Source: Arthrobacter rhizophilus (GTDB lineage: Bacteria > Actinomycetota > Actinomycetes > Actinomycetales > Micrococcaceae). Taken from it: DNA of 64,000 nt. A program made the position numbers and the translations under genes. Location: positions 48,290 to 112,289 of the forward strand of contig NZ_JAPFFT010000016.1 in NCBI RefSeq assembly GCF_026241105.1, written 5' to 3'. Of the stretch, positions 8,851 to 17,436 are shown piece by piece (the stretch's first letter is position 1; each line of letters starts with the position of its first letter). The notes beneath the pieces were generated by a model, which was given only the letters and a program-made list of their open reading frames with translations, had not been told where the DNA came from and made no database searches.

Positions 8851-9876
8851 GTGGAAACTTTTGGCGAATCGACGACGACGGCGGCACCCCCGGTTGCCGA
8901 ACTGCACCTGCACATCGAGGGGACACTTCAGCCCGAGCTGATTTTCGCTCTCGCGGAGCGTAACGGGATTGCGCTTCCGTACGCGGATTTGGACGAGCTG
9001 CGTGCGCGGTATGAGTTCACGGATCTGCAGTCATTCCTGGATTTGTACTATGCCAACATGGCCGTACTGCGGACGGAACAGGATTTCGCGGACCTGACCA
9101 GGGCTTACTTGGCCCGTGCCGCAGCCGGTGGAGTGCGGCACGTCGAGATCATGATGGATCCGCAGGCCCACCTCTCGCGCGGGGTGGCCCTGGAGACATG
9201 TGTGAACGGTGTGGCGTCTGCGCTCGCGACGTCGGTGGAGGACTTCGGCGTCTCGACGCTCCTGATTGCCGCCTTCCTGAGGGACATGTCCGAGGAATCT
9301 GCGCTGGAGGTCCTTGAACAGCTTCTTGCCATGAAGGCGCCGATTGCCGGCATCGGCTTGGACTCGGCCGAGGTGGGCAATCCGCCGTCGAAGTTCGAGC
9401 GACTGTACAGCCGCGCGGCGGAGGCCGGGCTGCGCCGGATCGCCCACGCCGGCGAGGAAGGTCCTTCTTCGTATGTGTACGAGGCGCTCGATCTGCTTGG
9501 CGCCGAGAGGATCGATCACGGCATCCGTTGCATGGAGGATCCGGCCCTCGTGGAGAGGTTGGTGGCTGAGCAGATTCCGTTGACCGTGTGTCCGCTGTCA
9601 AATGTGCGGCTTCGTGCAGTGGACACCCTGGCAGATCACCCTTTGCCTGCGATGCTGGCCTCCGGGCTGAACGTCAGCGTGAACTCGGACGATCCCGCAT
9701 ACTTTGGTGGCTACGTGGACGACAACTTCGCGCAACTTGTCGCTGTGCACGGGTTGTCTGTTGCGGACCGGGCACGCCTGGCCGCGAACTCGGTCCGTTC
9801 ATCGTTCGCGGACGAGGCCCGGAAGGCTGAACTGTTGGCCGACGTCTCGGCGTGGGAGAAGGCCTCCAAAGAGTAG
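8851..9876 (+). CDS. Adenine deaminase of the adenosine-deaminase family
   Basis: This is a 341-residue TIM-barrel metal hydrolase. 'HLHIEGTLQPEL' (about 19-30) supplies the metal His pair, 'HAGEE' (about 198) the catalytic Glu region and 'NSDDPAYFGGY' (about 280) the metal Asp. The HxHIEGT form and the DPAYFGGY motif are those of the adenine deaminase branch (fungal Aah1, Pseudomonas PA0148) rather than classical adenosine deaminase. It probably converts adenine to hypoxanthine. The GTG at 8851 begins where homology starts. There is no Shine-Dalgarno, and a TACTCT box ends 7-8 bp upstream, so the mRNA may be leaderless. Confidence 0.85.
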   Translation: METFGESTTTAAPPVAELHLHIEGTLQPELIFALAERNGIALPYADLDELRARYEFTDLQSFLDLYYANMAVLRTEQDFADLTRAYLARAAAGGVRHVEIMMDPQAHLSRGVALETCVNGVASALATSVEDFGVSTLLIAAFLRDMSEESALEVLEQLLAMKAPIAGIGLDSAEVGNPPSKFERLYSRAAEAGLRRIAHAGEEGPSSYVYEALDLLGAERIDHGIRCMEDPALVERLVAEQIPLTVCPLSNVRLRAVDTLADHPLPAMLASGLNVSVNSDDPAYFGGYVDDNFAQLVAVHGLSVADRARLAANSVRSSFADEARKAELLADVSAWEKASKE

Positions 9877-10051
9877 GGGAGAGGGTACCCCAACCGTTAG
9901 CTACTGACCGGTACCCGAGACCCCTCCGTCACTTGTTGCTGTTTGGGCGTAATAGTGGGTCACGACACACGGTGTTTACCAAGAATAGTCGCCAGAATTT
10001 ACAGAACATTGGCAGACTGCTGAAGGAATGTCCGCCGTTGAAGGAGACCCA

Positions 10052-10876
10052 GTGGCTAAGTCCACCGTCGAAAAAAGCAGTGTCCGTCTCAAGACCGTCC
10101 TAGACGTCTTGGCAGAGGGAACGTGGTCCGAGCAGTCGTTGAATGCCGGCGAGATCCTGGCTGAGGCGATTGTGCGCGTCCCGCTGGATACGCACGAGAG
10201 TGAACTGCTCAGCGGAGGAATTCCGCGCGGCCACAAGAACCTGACCACTGAGACCGCGAAGCTGGTCAAGGCCGGCTGGCTGGTCAAGGGCCGTTCGGGC
10301 TGGACCATCACCGACAACGGCCTTCGTGCCACGGTCGCTTTCGCCAAGCCGGACGAGTTCGCCACGGCACTCGTTGAGGGAATCCCCGTGCCGGCAGGTA
10401 CCCCGCTCCCGACAGCCCCCGTCAAGAAGGCTGCTGCCAAGAAGCCGGCCGCCAAGAAGGCGCCCGCCGCTGAAAAGGCACCTGCCGCCAAAGCTGCCGC
10501 GACGAAGACCCCGGCCGCAAAAGCAGCGCCCAAGAAAGCTGCCGCACCCAAAGCGCCTGCCGCCGTCGAAAAGCTTGAGCAGCCGTCCGCCGTCGCGATC
10601 GCAGGTGACTTCAACACGATCCTGGGCGCTCCGGAAGATTGGGCTCCGCAGTACGACGAGGTGCAGATGAAGTTCAATGGCCGCCGCAAGGTCTGGACCC
10701 TCGCCGCAACGCTGCCTGCCGGTTTCTACACGTACAAGATCGCGCTGAACCGCTCGTGGGACGAGAACTACGGTGCGTTCGGTGTGCGTGATGGCGCCAA
10801 CCACGAGCTAAACCACGACGGAGGCAAGGTCACCTTCACGTACGACCACGCCACGCGGGACATCGTCACGGCTTAG
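10052..10876 (+). CDS. Histone-like linker protein with pullulanase X25 domain
   Basis: This protein of about 274 residues has three parts. An N-terminal winged-helix-like region (about 1-115) is followed by a Lys/Ala/Pro-rich linker (about 120-185, repeated 'KKAAAKKPAAKKAPA' as in histone H1-like tails). The C-terminus is an X25/immunoglobulin-like domain ('GDFNTILGAPEDWAPQYD ... GFYTYKIALN') known from bacterial pullulanases. There is no catalytic domain or signal peptide, so it is likely cytosolic and could link DNA binding to alpha-glucan binding, which is inference. The GTG at 10052 follows GAAGGAG at good spacing; an ATG eight codons earlier lacks one. Confidence 0.75.
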   Translation: MAKSTVEKSSVRLKTVLDVLAEGTWSEQSLNAGEILAEAIVRVPLDTHESELLSGGIPRGHKNLTTETAKLVKAGWLVKGRSGWTITDNGLRATVAFAKPDEFATALVEGIPVPAGTPLPTAPVKKAAAKKPAAKKAPAAEKAPAAKAAATKTPAAKAAPKKAAAPKAPAAVEKLEQPSAVAIAGDFNTILGAPEDWAPQYDEVQMKFNGRRKVWTLAATLPAGFYTYKIALNRSWDENYGAFGVRDGANHELNHDGGKVTFTYDHATRDIVTA

Positions 10877-10884
10877 CCGTTCAT

Positions 10885-10928
10885 CCAGGTTTTCTCCAAG
10901 TCCACATTTGGACTTGGAGAAAACCTGG
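10885..10928 (+). terminator. Perfect 19-20 bp terminator hairpin
   Basis: CCAGGTTTTCTCCAAGTCC at 10885-10903 pairs exactly with 10910-10928, and one further A-T pair leaves a 4-nt loop. It follows directly after the X25-domain gene. Confidence 0.85.
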
Positions 10929-10991
10929 GAACAAAGCGCCCCGGCTCCGAGGTTAGGGTATGTCAACTGAACCTAAGCCGAGGAGCTAGCG

Positions 10992-11345
10992 ATGACCGAT
11001 GCCACCTTCCGCCACAACATTGACCGCGAGCGGTTTGAAGTGCTCGCTGATGGCCACGTGATCGGTAAGGCCGCGTACAAAGCGTACGACGACGGCGGGT
11101 CGCCGCAACGGATTTTCTACCACACCGTGATCAACGAGGAGTACGGCGGACAAGGGCTTGCGGGCAGGCTCGCCGAAGTGGCCCTGAATGAGACAGTGAG
11201 CGAGGGGCTCCGGATCGTGCCGGTGTGCCCTTTCATTCAGAAGTTTCTCACCAAGCACCCGGAATACGCGGCGAACGCGACTGTCCCGACACCGGCGCAC
11301 TTGCAGTACCTCAACGCGGCCCTCGCTCCGGCCGCCCGAGCCTGA
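10992..11345 (+). CDS. GNAT-type N-acetyltransferase, YjdJ-like
   Basis: This 117-residue protein has the short GNAT fold of the YjdJ/GTLF3B-like group. The acetyl-CoA loop is seen as 'YGGQGLAGRLAEVAL', followed by 'VPVCPFIQKFLTKHPEY', which is diagnostic of that group. A GAGG-type Shine-Dalgarno lies upstream. The substrate is unknown; the group often acts on small or metabolic amines. Confidence 0.85.
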   Translation: MTDATFRHNIDRERFEVLADGHVIGKAAYKAYDDGGSPQRIFYHTVINEEYGGQGLAGRLAEVALNETVSEGLRIVPVCPFIQKFLTKHPEYAANATVPTPAHLQYLNAALAPAARA

Positions 11346-11376
11346 AAGCGGCGGGTCGCGCCGCCGTCGTCCGCTT

Positions 11377-12132
11377 TTAGGCGTACATCAGCGAGCCCGG
11401 CGTGGTGAGAACTTCGCCGGTTTCCAGCCAGGTCTTCAGGCCGGAGAGGATCATCGGCCAACCGCCGTAGATCTGGTCGTTGCCGCCTTCGCGCAGCTCG
11501 CTATGAGTCACGGTCAGGTGGCAGGAATCGCCCACCGGTTCGATCTCCCAGGTGACGCGCGAGGTGCCCTCGGCTTTGACGTCCTCGCCCCAGAGTGCGC
11601 GCATGGTCTGGACGAGCCGGCGCGGTGGATCGACCTCCACGTTTTCGCCTTCGCCCAGGACCATTCCGTTGGCCTTGGGGTTGTGCATCTCGTAGTGGCC
11701 GCCAGGTGTCCAGTCCGCGGTGTGGGTGTTGCCGAACTGGTATTTGCTGCGGATGTCGCTGTCCGTGATGGCTTCCCAAAGCCGTTCCGGAGTGGTCTTG
11801 ATGTAGATTTCGAAGATCTTTTCCACGGGACTTTCCAATCTGGTTTTGAGGTCGCTCAACGCAGCGGCCCATGGTTCTGCATATTTGCTCACCCAGCGGT
11901 CGTGGACGAGCCTGATGGGTACCGGATTCAGGTAGTGGAGCTTTTCGCGACCACGACGGCGGGTCACAACCAGCCCGGCCTCCTCAAGGATCTTGAGGTG
12001 CTTCATGATCCCGAAGCGGGTCATATCGAACCGTCCTTCAAGCGCGCTCAGCGTCTGCCCGTCCTCGCGGAAGAGCTCATCGAGCAGGTCCCTGCGGGTG
12101 GGGTCGGAGAGTGCCTTGAAGACGGCGTCCAT
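11377..12132 (-). CDS. ArsR-family regulator fused to SRPBCC (AHSA1) domain
   Basis: This fusion of about 251 residues has an ArsR winged helix at 1-90 ('MDAVFKALSDPTRRDLLDEL', 'MTRFGIMKHLKILEEAGLV'). An Activator-of-Hsp90-homology/START-like SRPBCC ligand-binding domain (about 110-245) follows. I start it at the ATG at 12132. The two upstream in-frame ATGs lie within the promoter, and a TATCCT -10 box ends six bases before this ATG, which suggests a leaderless transcript. Such fusions usually repress themselves. The ligand is unknown. Confidence 0.85.
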   Translation of the reverse strand: MDAVFKALSDPTRRDLLDELFREDGQTLSALEGRFDMTRFGIMKHLKILEEAGLVVTRRRGREKLHYLNPVPIRLVHDRWVSKYAEPWAAALSDLKTRLESPVEKIFEIYIKTTPERLWEAITDSDIRSKYQFGNTHTADWTPGGHYEMHNPKANGMVLGEGENVEVDPPRRLVQTMRALWGEDVKAEGTSRVTWEIEPVGDSCHLTVTHSELREGGNDQIYGGWPMILSGLKTWLETGEVLTTPGSLMYA

Positions 12133-12138
12133 GGATTT

Positions 12139-12168
12139 AGGATAGGTGACCATTTGGTCACATGTCAA
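12139..12168 (-). promoter_or_regulatory. Self-regulated promoter of the ArsR-SRPBCC gene
   Basis: On the minus strand the order is TTGACA (12163-12168), an 18-bp spacer and TATCCT (12139-12144). The spacer contains the perfect palindrome GTGACC-AAAT-GGTCAC (12146-12161), of the ACCAAATGGT type seen ahead of ArsR-SRPBCC genes. Binding there would block RNA polymerase. Confidence 0.75.
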
Positions 12169-12207
12169 TGGTTCCAGGCTCAACTCGGCTGCTTCATGTC
12201 CGGCAGT

Positions 12208-13929
12208 TTATGTCCGGGTGGGTCTGAAGTAGTGGTTGCGTCGGGGTGTTTGGCGGGGATCGATGTGGGGTGGGGGTTTGAACCATGCCACGCCGGAGTC
12301 CATGGTGATGGTCCATTGTTCTTTGTGGATGACGTGGTGGTGGTGGCTGCAGGCCAGGATGCCGTTGTCGGTTCCGGTGGTGCCGCCGTGGGACCAGTAG
12401 GTGATGTGGTGGGCTTCGCACCAGGGTGCGGGGATGGTGCAGTCGGGGAAGGCGCAGCCTTGGTCGCGGGCGGTGATGGCTTTGCGGATGTGGGGCGGGA
12501 ACACCCTGGTGGTGCGGCCGATGTCCAGGACGCGGCTGTCGCTGCCGAGCAGGACGGGGATGATGTCCGCGTCGCAGGCGATCTTGCGGATGACCGAGGG
12601 GTGGATCGGGCCCTGGAATGTGGACGCGCCGGTGCTCAGGCGAGGATTTGCGGTGGTGGTTTGGTGTTCGACGCGCTCGAGCAGCTCGCGGTGGTCGATG
12701 GTGACCATCACCTGCGGCCGGAGACCGCCGTTCGACGGCAGCTCGCCGGTGGACAGGGCCACCGCGCAGGCCCCGACGAGCCCGTCAAGCAGTTTCTGCG
12801 CCCGGGAGCGGCGATCCAGCGGCGGGGGAGCAGTGCCGTCGTGCTCCGGGAACCCTGCGGTGCCGCCGGTGGTGTTCTTGCCGGTGGTGCCGCCTGGATC
12901 CGTATCCTGTGCTTCGTCGGTGTCGTGGCGCAGGCGCGGGTTGGTGGCGGTGTTCATGACGGTGGCGAGGGTTTCAAATTGTTCCGCGGTGGCGAAGATT
13001 TCCAGGTAATGCAGGCCGCGGCGGGGTTTGCGGATGAACGCGCCTTGGCGGTGTCGGAGTTCTTCCTCGCTGGGTTCGGATCCGTCCTGGTCGATGGCAT
13101 CAACCCAGCGCTTGGCCATCCGGGACACGAAATCGGGATCGCTCTGCACCGCGGTGTTGGTCAGTGCTTGCTCCATCTGCAGGGCGGTTTCGGTATCGGC
13201 GATGTGTCGTACCTGATCCAGGGCCACGCTGATCACGGTGGCTGAACGGGAGGGCACGGTTGCCGAGGAGAGGGCCGCGGCGAGGACCTGGTGCCGTGCG
13301 GGTATTTCCTGCCCGGCGATCCCTGCCTGCGGGAGCACGACGGAGGCCAGTGCGAGCCGGCGCCGGGCCTCGCCGATGCCGATCCGCAGCCTGGCGCGCA
13401 GGAATTCGGCCGCGTTGCGGTAACCGTCGTCGACCGTGGCGGCTGCTCCGGTGAGGCTGGCGGCAGAAGCCGGCACCGGGACGTCCGGGATTGCCGTGTC
13501 TGCTGCGGCGGCCGTGGACTCGGTCCAGCCGGTCCTCCACCCCGACGCCGGGGATGGCTGCCGTGCCGCCTGGGCTTCGCGCCGGGTCCGCTCCACGGCC
13601 CCGGCCGCGACGATCTGCAAAAACTCCACCGTCCGCGAGATCTCCTCGACCCTGCCGGCGAACTCAGCGGCCTCAGCGAAACCGAACAACCGGGAGTCGG
13701 AGAGCGCGGTTGAGCGCAGCGCATCCATCGCCGCCACTGCCTGATCAAGGTCATTTGCGGGCGACGGCACGGATTCAGGCCTGGTACCGGGGCGGACCTC
13801 CAGCCGGTTGATGTCGGCATGCCGGGAGGAAGCAGCAGGCTTCAGGCGGCGGGAAAGACGTCCCAAGGGCGCAACTCCGACGTCAGCCGGGGCTGCCCGA
13901 CGTGCCACGAGTTGACCGATGCCTTCCAT
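12208..13929 (-). CDS. DUF222 and HNH endonuclease domain protein
   Basis: This 573-residue protein belongs to a family that is multicopy in Micrococcaceae and mycobacteria (the '13E12 repeat' type). The DUF222 region covers about 100-420. The HNH nuclease lies near the C-terminus ('CAFPDCTIPAPWCEAHHITYW', then 'ILACSHHHHVIHKEQW'), with the zinc Cys and catalytic His visible. The middle has a Thr/Gly-rich linker (about 355-385). The biological role is unknown; it has been suggested to be a selfish or mobile nuclease family. It appears intact. Confidence 0.9.
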   Translation of the reverse strand: MEGIGQLVARRAAPADVGVAPLGRLSRRLKPAASSRHADINRLEVRPGTRPESVPSPANDLDQAVAAMDALRSTALSDSRLFGFAEAAEFAGRVEEISRTVEFLQIVAAGAVERTRREAQAARQPSPASGWRTGWTESTAAAADTAIPDVPVPASAASLTGAAATVDDGYRNAAEFLRARLRIGIGEARRRLALASVVLPQAGIAGQEIPARHQVLAAALSSATVPSRSATVISVALDQVRHIADTETALQMEQALTNTAVQSDPDFVSRMAKRWVDAIDQDGSEPSEEELRHRQGAFIRKPRRGLHYLEIFATAEQFETLATVMNTATNPRLRHDTDEAQDTDPGGTTGKNTTGGTAGFPEHDGTAPPPLDRRSRAQKLLDGLVGACAVALSTGELPSNGGLRPQVMVTIDHRELLERVEHQTTTANPRLSTGASTFQGPIHPSVIRKIACDADIIPVLLGSDSRVLDIGRTTRVFPPHIRKAITARDQGCAFPDCTIPAPWCEAHHITYWSHGGTTGTDNGILACSHHHHVIHKEQWTITMDSGVAWFKPPPHIDPRQTPRRNHYFRPTRT

Positions 13930-14022
13930 GAATAAACCCTGTCACGGGGGTCTGACATTTAAGGCCCCCGCGCTTCCAATCGGCGTCGCGAAGAGCGAAA
14001 CAAGGAAAACCGGTCTCAAATA

Positions 14023-14343
14023 TTAGGTGTTGAGTTCCCAATGAACCCGGATCGCCTCGGCGATCGGGCCGGTGATGTCGATCTGGAAGGCTACGGGGGC
14101 GGTCCCTGTTTCTTCAATAACGGTGTCGTGGTAAGCGCGGCCGCATGACGGACACAACGTGTAGAGGTCCTCATCGTCGGGCCACGGAGCCAGCCCGGCG
14201 GGGACCGGCTCGTTTGCTCCGCTGTACACCGGGACGCCTTGTGAGTTGGCCTGAATCAATCCCTCTTTGCTGACGGTGTTTCCGCAGAGGCAAGTGATCG
14301 TCGTGACATCGTGACCGATGACATCAGCGAATTCAATGTCCAT
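14023..14343 (-). CDS. Hypothetical zinc-ribbon-like protein, 106 aa
   Basis: This small acidic protein carries two Cys pairs, 'CLCG' near residue 19 and 'CPSCGRAYHD' near residue 64. They are spaced as in a rubredoxin or zinc-ribbon fold, with a Gly/Pro/Ser linker between them. There is no membrane segment. I do not recognise a named family. It is divergent from the downstream P-loop kinase gene. Confidence 0.75.
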   Translation of the reverse strand: MDIEFADVIGHDVTTITCLCGNTVSKEGLIQANSQGVPVYSGANEPVPAGLAPWPDDEDLYTLCPSCGRAYHDTVIEETGTAPVAFQIDITGPIAEAIRVHWELNT

Positions 14344-14476
14344 TTGAGCTCCCCGGAGTCGGAAGAGACGTTCTGCTTGTAGCTTATGCCTGCGGATCGC
14401 CTCCCGTCGCTGCCATTTTGGCCACCTTGAATACGGGGACGGTGGGTGAGTCCGGCCTTCCGCCTAGACTCCTTGG

Positions 14477-15004
14477 ATGGCTATGGATCTTGAGAGTGTA
14501 TTCCTCAACGGCACGGTTGGTGCCGGCAAGACGACCACGGGAGAAGCCCTGCACTGGCTCCTCGCCGACGACGGAATCAGCAACGCAGTGATCGACCTCG
14601 ATGAGTTGCGGCGGAGCTGGCCTGCGCCTTCAACGGACCGGTTCAACCACGAGCTTGAGCTCAGGAACCTTCAAGCTGTCGCGGGAAACTATCGTGACGT
14701 CGGCGTACGGAGATTCATTCTGGCAGGAGTGCTTGAGCAATCCACTGAGGTGGACCGCTACCGTGCAGCCCTCGGTGGAGGGAAACTCACGGTGATCCGG
14801 CTGGAGGCATCGATGGAGACTATCCACGAGCGGCTCAGGAACCGACACGAAGCGAAGAGCCCGGAGCTGGCCTGGCACCTGCACCGGAGCGTGGAGCTCG
14901 ATGAAATCCTGACCGGCACTCGACTCGAAACACATGTGGTGGCTACGGGACCACGAAGCCCAAACCAGGTTGCCCAGGCAGTTCGGGCTCTGATTGGGTG
15001 GTAG
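14477..15004 (+). CDS. P-loop AAA/kinase-like protein
   Basis: This 175-residue protein has a Walker A motif 'FLNGTVGAGKTTTG' at the start and a kinase-like 'VIDLDELRRSW' acceptor loop near 40. It belongs with small adenylylsulfate-kinase/Zeta-like NTPases that phosphorylate small molecules or nucleotides. The start is either ATG 14477 or ATG 14483. There is no Shine-Dalgarno; TAGACT at 14464-14469 could be the -10 of a leaderless transcript. The substrate is unknown. Confidence 0.8.
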   Translation: MAMDLESVFLNGTVGAGKTTTGEALHWLLADDGISNAVIDLDELRRSWPAPSTDRFNHELELRNLQAVAGNYRDVGVRRFILAGVLEQSTEVDRYRAALGGGKLTVIRLEASMETIHERLRNRHEAKSPELAWHLHRSVELDEILTGTRLETHVVATGPRSPNQVAQAVRALIGW

Positions 15005-15071
15005 GAGTAGTCAAGCCCGGCGGGCCCATGAAGCCATGGAGCCCACCGACAACGCACAGTGAAAGGATGCG

Positions 15072-15581
15072 ATGAAATCCAACGAACTGCTGCTGGATGC
15101 CTTCGGCCGGATCCGTGACATCGTTGCTGCCACTCTCGAGGAGGTCGACGGCGAGTCTTTGGTCCGTCGGCCCGCCAGCACCGGAAACTCGATTGCGTGG
15201 TTGATCTGGCACCTCAGCAGGGTGGAGGACGTCCAAGTCGCTGCCGCGGCCGGCCTGGAACAGGTCTGGACCTCGCAGGGGTTTGCTGGTCGCTTCAACC
15301 TGCCGTTGCCTGAACGCGACACCGGCTACGGCCATTCGAGCGATAAAGTCGACGCGGTTCAGGCCCCGCCGGAGCTGTTGCTCGAATATTACGACGCCGT
15401 TCATCGGCAGACGCTAGCGTTCCTGAAAACTCTCGGCGACGACGACCTTGATCGCATCGTCGACACCCGCTGGGACCCGCCCGTCACTCTTGGCGTGCGG
15501 CTGGTCAGCACGATCGCCGATTGCCTTCAGCACGCGGGGCAGGCGGCGTACGCCAAGGGACTGAAGTCCCCGGACGGTTAG
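15072..15581 (+). CDS. DinB/DUF664 mycothiol-dependent transferase-like protein
   Basis: This 169-residue four-helix-bundle protein of the DUF664 group has the metal-binding His positions of the fold: 'WLIWHLSRVED' near 47 and 'CLQHAGQAAYAKG' near 153. DUF664 proteins in actinobacteria are mostly thiol (mycothiol) S-transferases for detoxification. A GAAAGGA Shine-Dalgarno precedes the start. The specific substrate is not predictable. Confidence 0.85.
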   Translation: MKSNELLLDAFGRIRDIVAATLEEVDGESLVRRPASTGNSIAWLIWHLSRVEDVQVAAAAGLEQVWTSQGFAGRFNLPLPERDTGYGHSSDKVDAVQAPPELLLEYYDAVHRQTLAFLKTLGDDDLDRIVDTRWDPPVTLGVRLVSTIADCLQHAGQAAYAKGLKSPDG

Positions 15582-15832
15582 GGCCGGTCGGGTTCCTCGC
15601 CGTTCGCGGGCGCCTCGCCGTTCGCTACCGCCTCGATCCAGTCGACCGCCTCGTCCGGGAAATAAAACCCCGGGGGCTCGTTCTGACCAGTCCACCATGC
15701 GTCGGAAGTGGCCGGCCCGCCAGCCTGGGTAATCTCCGTCACCACTTCCTGGGGTACCGTGTCGCCATTGTTCTCAATCAGCCATTTCTGGGTGGACGGC
15801 TTCAGCCTCGGCCACCAGTGCTCGATACTCAT
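15578..15832 (-). CDS. Hypothetical protein, 84 aa
   Basis: This is an acidic, Trp-rich small protein ('MSIEHWWPRLKPSTQKWLIENNGD'). It resembles the small proteins often encoded beside enzymes in Arthrobacter. The stop overlaps the end of the convergent DinB gene by 4 bp. No domain is recognised. Confidence 0.7.
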   Translation of the reverse strand: MSIEHWWPRLKPSTQKWLIENNGDTVPQEVVTEITQAGGPATSDAWWTGQNEPPGFYFPDEAVDWIEAVANGEAPANGEEPDRP

Positions 15833-15895
15833 GGCCGAAGTCTGCCATGTCCGGCGTCTGGTGAGGAAGGGCGTCCGCCGCGGAAGGCGCGCCTC

Positions 15896-17305
15896 TCAGG
15901 CCACCTTCCGGGCTTTGAAGACCAGCCCGACGACGGCGGCCAGCGCGAGCGCGGAGAGGACGGTCGCGGACCAGAACCCGGCGCGCCCGCCGGTCAGGAA
16001 GTCGCCCGGGATGGCGAAGGCCGCGTAGGTCGAAGCCACGATGGCCAGGCCGACGGCACCGCCAAGCTGCTGCATTGTCTGGAAAAGCCCGGAGGCTGAT
16101 CCTGCGTGCTCGGGTTCGACGTTGCGGAGCGCGAGCGTCGTGAGAGGCATGAACGTCAGGCCGGCAGAGATTCCGGTACCCAGAAGGGCAAGCAAGACAA
16201 GAGCGAAGGGGGTGTCCGCGTTTAGCTGCGTGAGGGGCAGGAAGGCTACGACGCGAAGTGCGGCGCCAAGGATGACCAGTCGGACCGCACCTAATCGCTC
16301 GAGCAGTCGCGGAACGATCCGTGACATCGCGAAGATGCTCAGTGGCATCGGCAGGAACGCCAGTCCGGTCACCATGGGCGAGAGGTGCAGATCGTCTTCG
16401 AGGTACTGGACCATGAGGAAGAACATCGCCAGCATCCCGCCATAGGTGGCCGCCATCGCCGCCAGTGCCGCAACTCGGCTCGGGCTGCGTAGCAGTTGCG
16501 GGCGGAGCAAGGGGTGGGCCACTCTCCGTTCGGTGACGGCAAGCACTGCGATCAGCGCCGCGCCGACAACGAGGCCGCCGATGGTCCGCGGGCTGGACCA
16601 TCCGACGTCGCCCGCTTGAATGAGGGCCCACACAATGGCGACGGCGCCGCCGGTGGCCGTCACCGCTCCGAGGATGTCGAAACGGCCGGGCCTCCGGGGA
16701 GTTTCGGCGACCAGGCGCGGCACCGCAATGAGGACCACGACGCCGATCGGCACGTTGATGAAGAGGGTCCACCGCCAGCTGGTGGTGTCGGTGAGCAAGC
16801 CGCCGAGGATGAGTCCGAGTGCGCCACCCATCGAGGCAATCGCGGAAAACAATGCGAGCGCTCGGTTCCGCGCGCCGTCGTCCTTTGCGCTTGTGGTGAT
16901 GAGTGCGAGCACGCTCGGGGCGGCGAACGCGGCACCGAGGCCTTGCAGTGCGCGTGCTAGGACGAGGAGGAATGGCGAGGTGGCCAGGCCGCCGAGCAGT
17001 GAGAAGAGCGTGAAGGCTGCGACGCCCACCAGGAAGGTGCGACGACGGCCGAAGACGTCTCCGATCCGTCCGCCGAGCAACAAGAGGCCGCCAAAGGCGA
17101 CGGCGTAGCCGTTCAAGACCCAGCTGAGCTCGGCTCGGTTGAAGTGGAGATCGGTGGCGATGTGGGGGAGCGCGACGTTCACGACTGTCGCGTCGAGGAC
17201 AAGCATGAGTTGGGCCAGCATGACCAGCCAGAGGCCAATGCTGCCGGTGCGGCGGCCGGATCTTGCGATCCCGGCGGGTGCGCGTGTGGCGATTGTGGGT
17301 GTCAT
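15896..17305 (-). CDS. MFS drug exporter, DHA2 (EmrB/QacA) family
   Basis: This 469-residue, 14-helix-type major facilitator starts after a short basic leader. It has the DHA2 motif 'LDATVVNVALPHI' in the first helix and 'LLLGGRIGDVFGRRR' (motif A) after the second. It should export drugs or other hydrophobic compounds by proton antiport. It is divergent from a TetR regulator, and CTCCGT operator repeats lie in the shared 131-bp gap. Confidence 0.9.
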   Translation of the reverse strand: MTPTIATRAPAGIARSGRRTGSIGLWLVMLAQLMLVLDATVVNVALPHIATDLHFNRAELSWVLNGYAVAFGGLLLLGGRIGDVFGRRRTFLVGVAAFTLFSLLGGLATSPFLLVLARALQGLGAAFAAPSVLALITTSAKDDGARNRALALFSAIASMGGALGLILGGLLTDTTSWRWTLFINVPIGVVVLIAVPRLVAETPRRPGRFDILGAVTATGGAVAIVWALIQAGDVGWSSPRTIGGLVVGAALIAVLAVTERRVAHPLLRPQLLRSPSRVAALAAMAATYGGMLAMFFLMVQYLEDDLHLSPMVTGLAFLPMPLSIFAMSRIVPRLLERLGAVRLVILGAALRVVAFLPLTQLNADTPFALVLLALLGTGISAGLTFMPLTTLALRNVEPEHAGSASGLFQTMQQLGGAVGLAIVASTYAAFAIPGDFLTGGRAGFWSATVLSALALAAVVGLVFKARKVA

Positions 17306-17359
17306 GGGAGGTGTCCTGTTCTAGCCGAGGGGGGCTGACGTACACTAAGAGGAGAGATG

Positions 17360-17392
17360 CTCCGTTTAGAACTATACGGAGACACTCTCCGT
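17360..17392. promoter_or_regulatory. TetR operator: three alternating CTCCGT half-sites
   Basis: CTCCGT (17360-17365), ACGGAG (17376-17381) and CTCCGT (17387-17392) form two overlapping inverted repeats with 10-bp and 5-bp gaps. They sit between the divergent MFS and tetR genes and probably let TetR repress both. Assignment is by position and symmetry. Confidence 0.65.
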
Positions 17393-17436
17393 TTTGCAAC
17401 AGTTTTGTTTGGATGTATTTGGAAGGGTTGGTTTCC

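Noticed and set aside
11503..13245. A 580-codon open frame on the plus strand
   Set aside because: It is the GC-rich shadow of the ArsR-SRPBCC and DUF222-HNH genes and shows no domain.
15774..17399. A 541-codon minus-strand frame rich in Arg and His
   Set aside because: It overlaps the clear MFS transporter in another frame and has the Arg/Pro/His composition typical of shadow frames.
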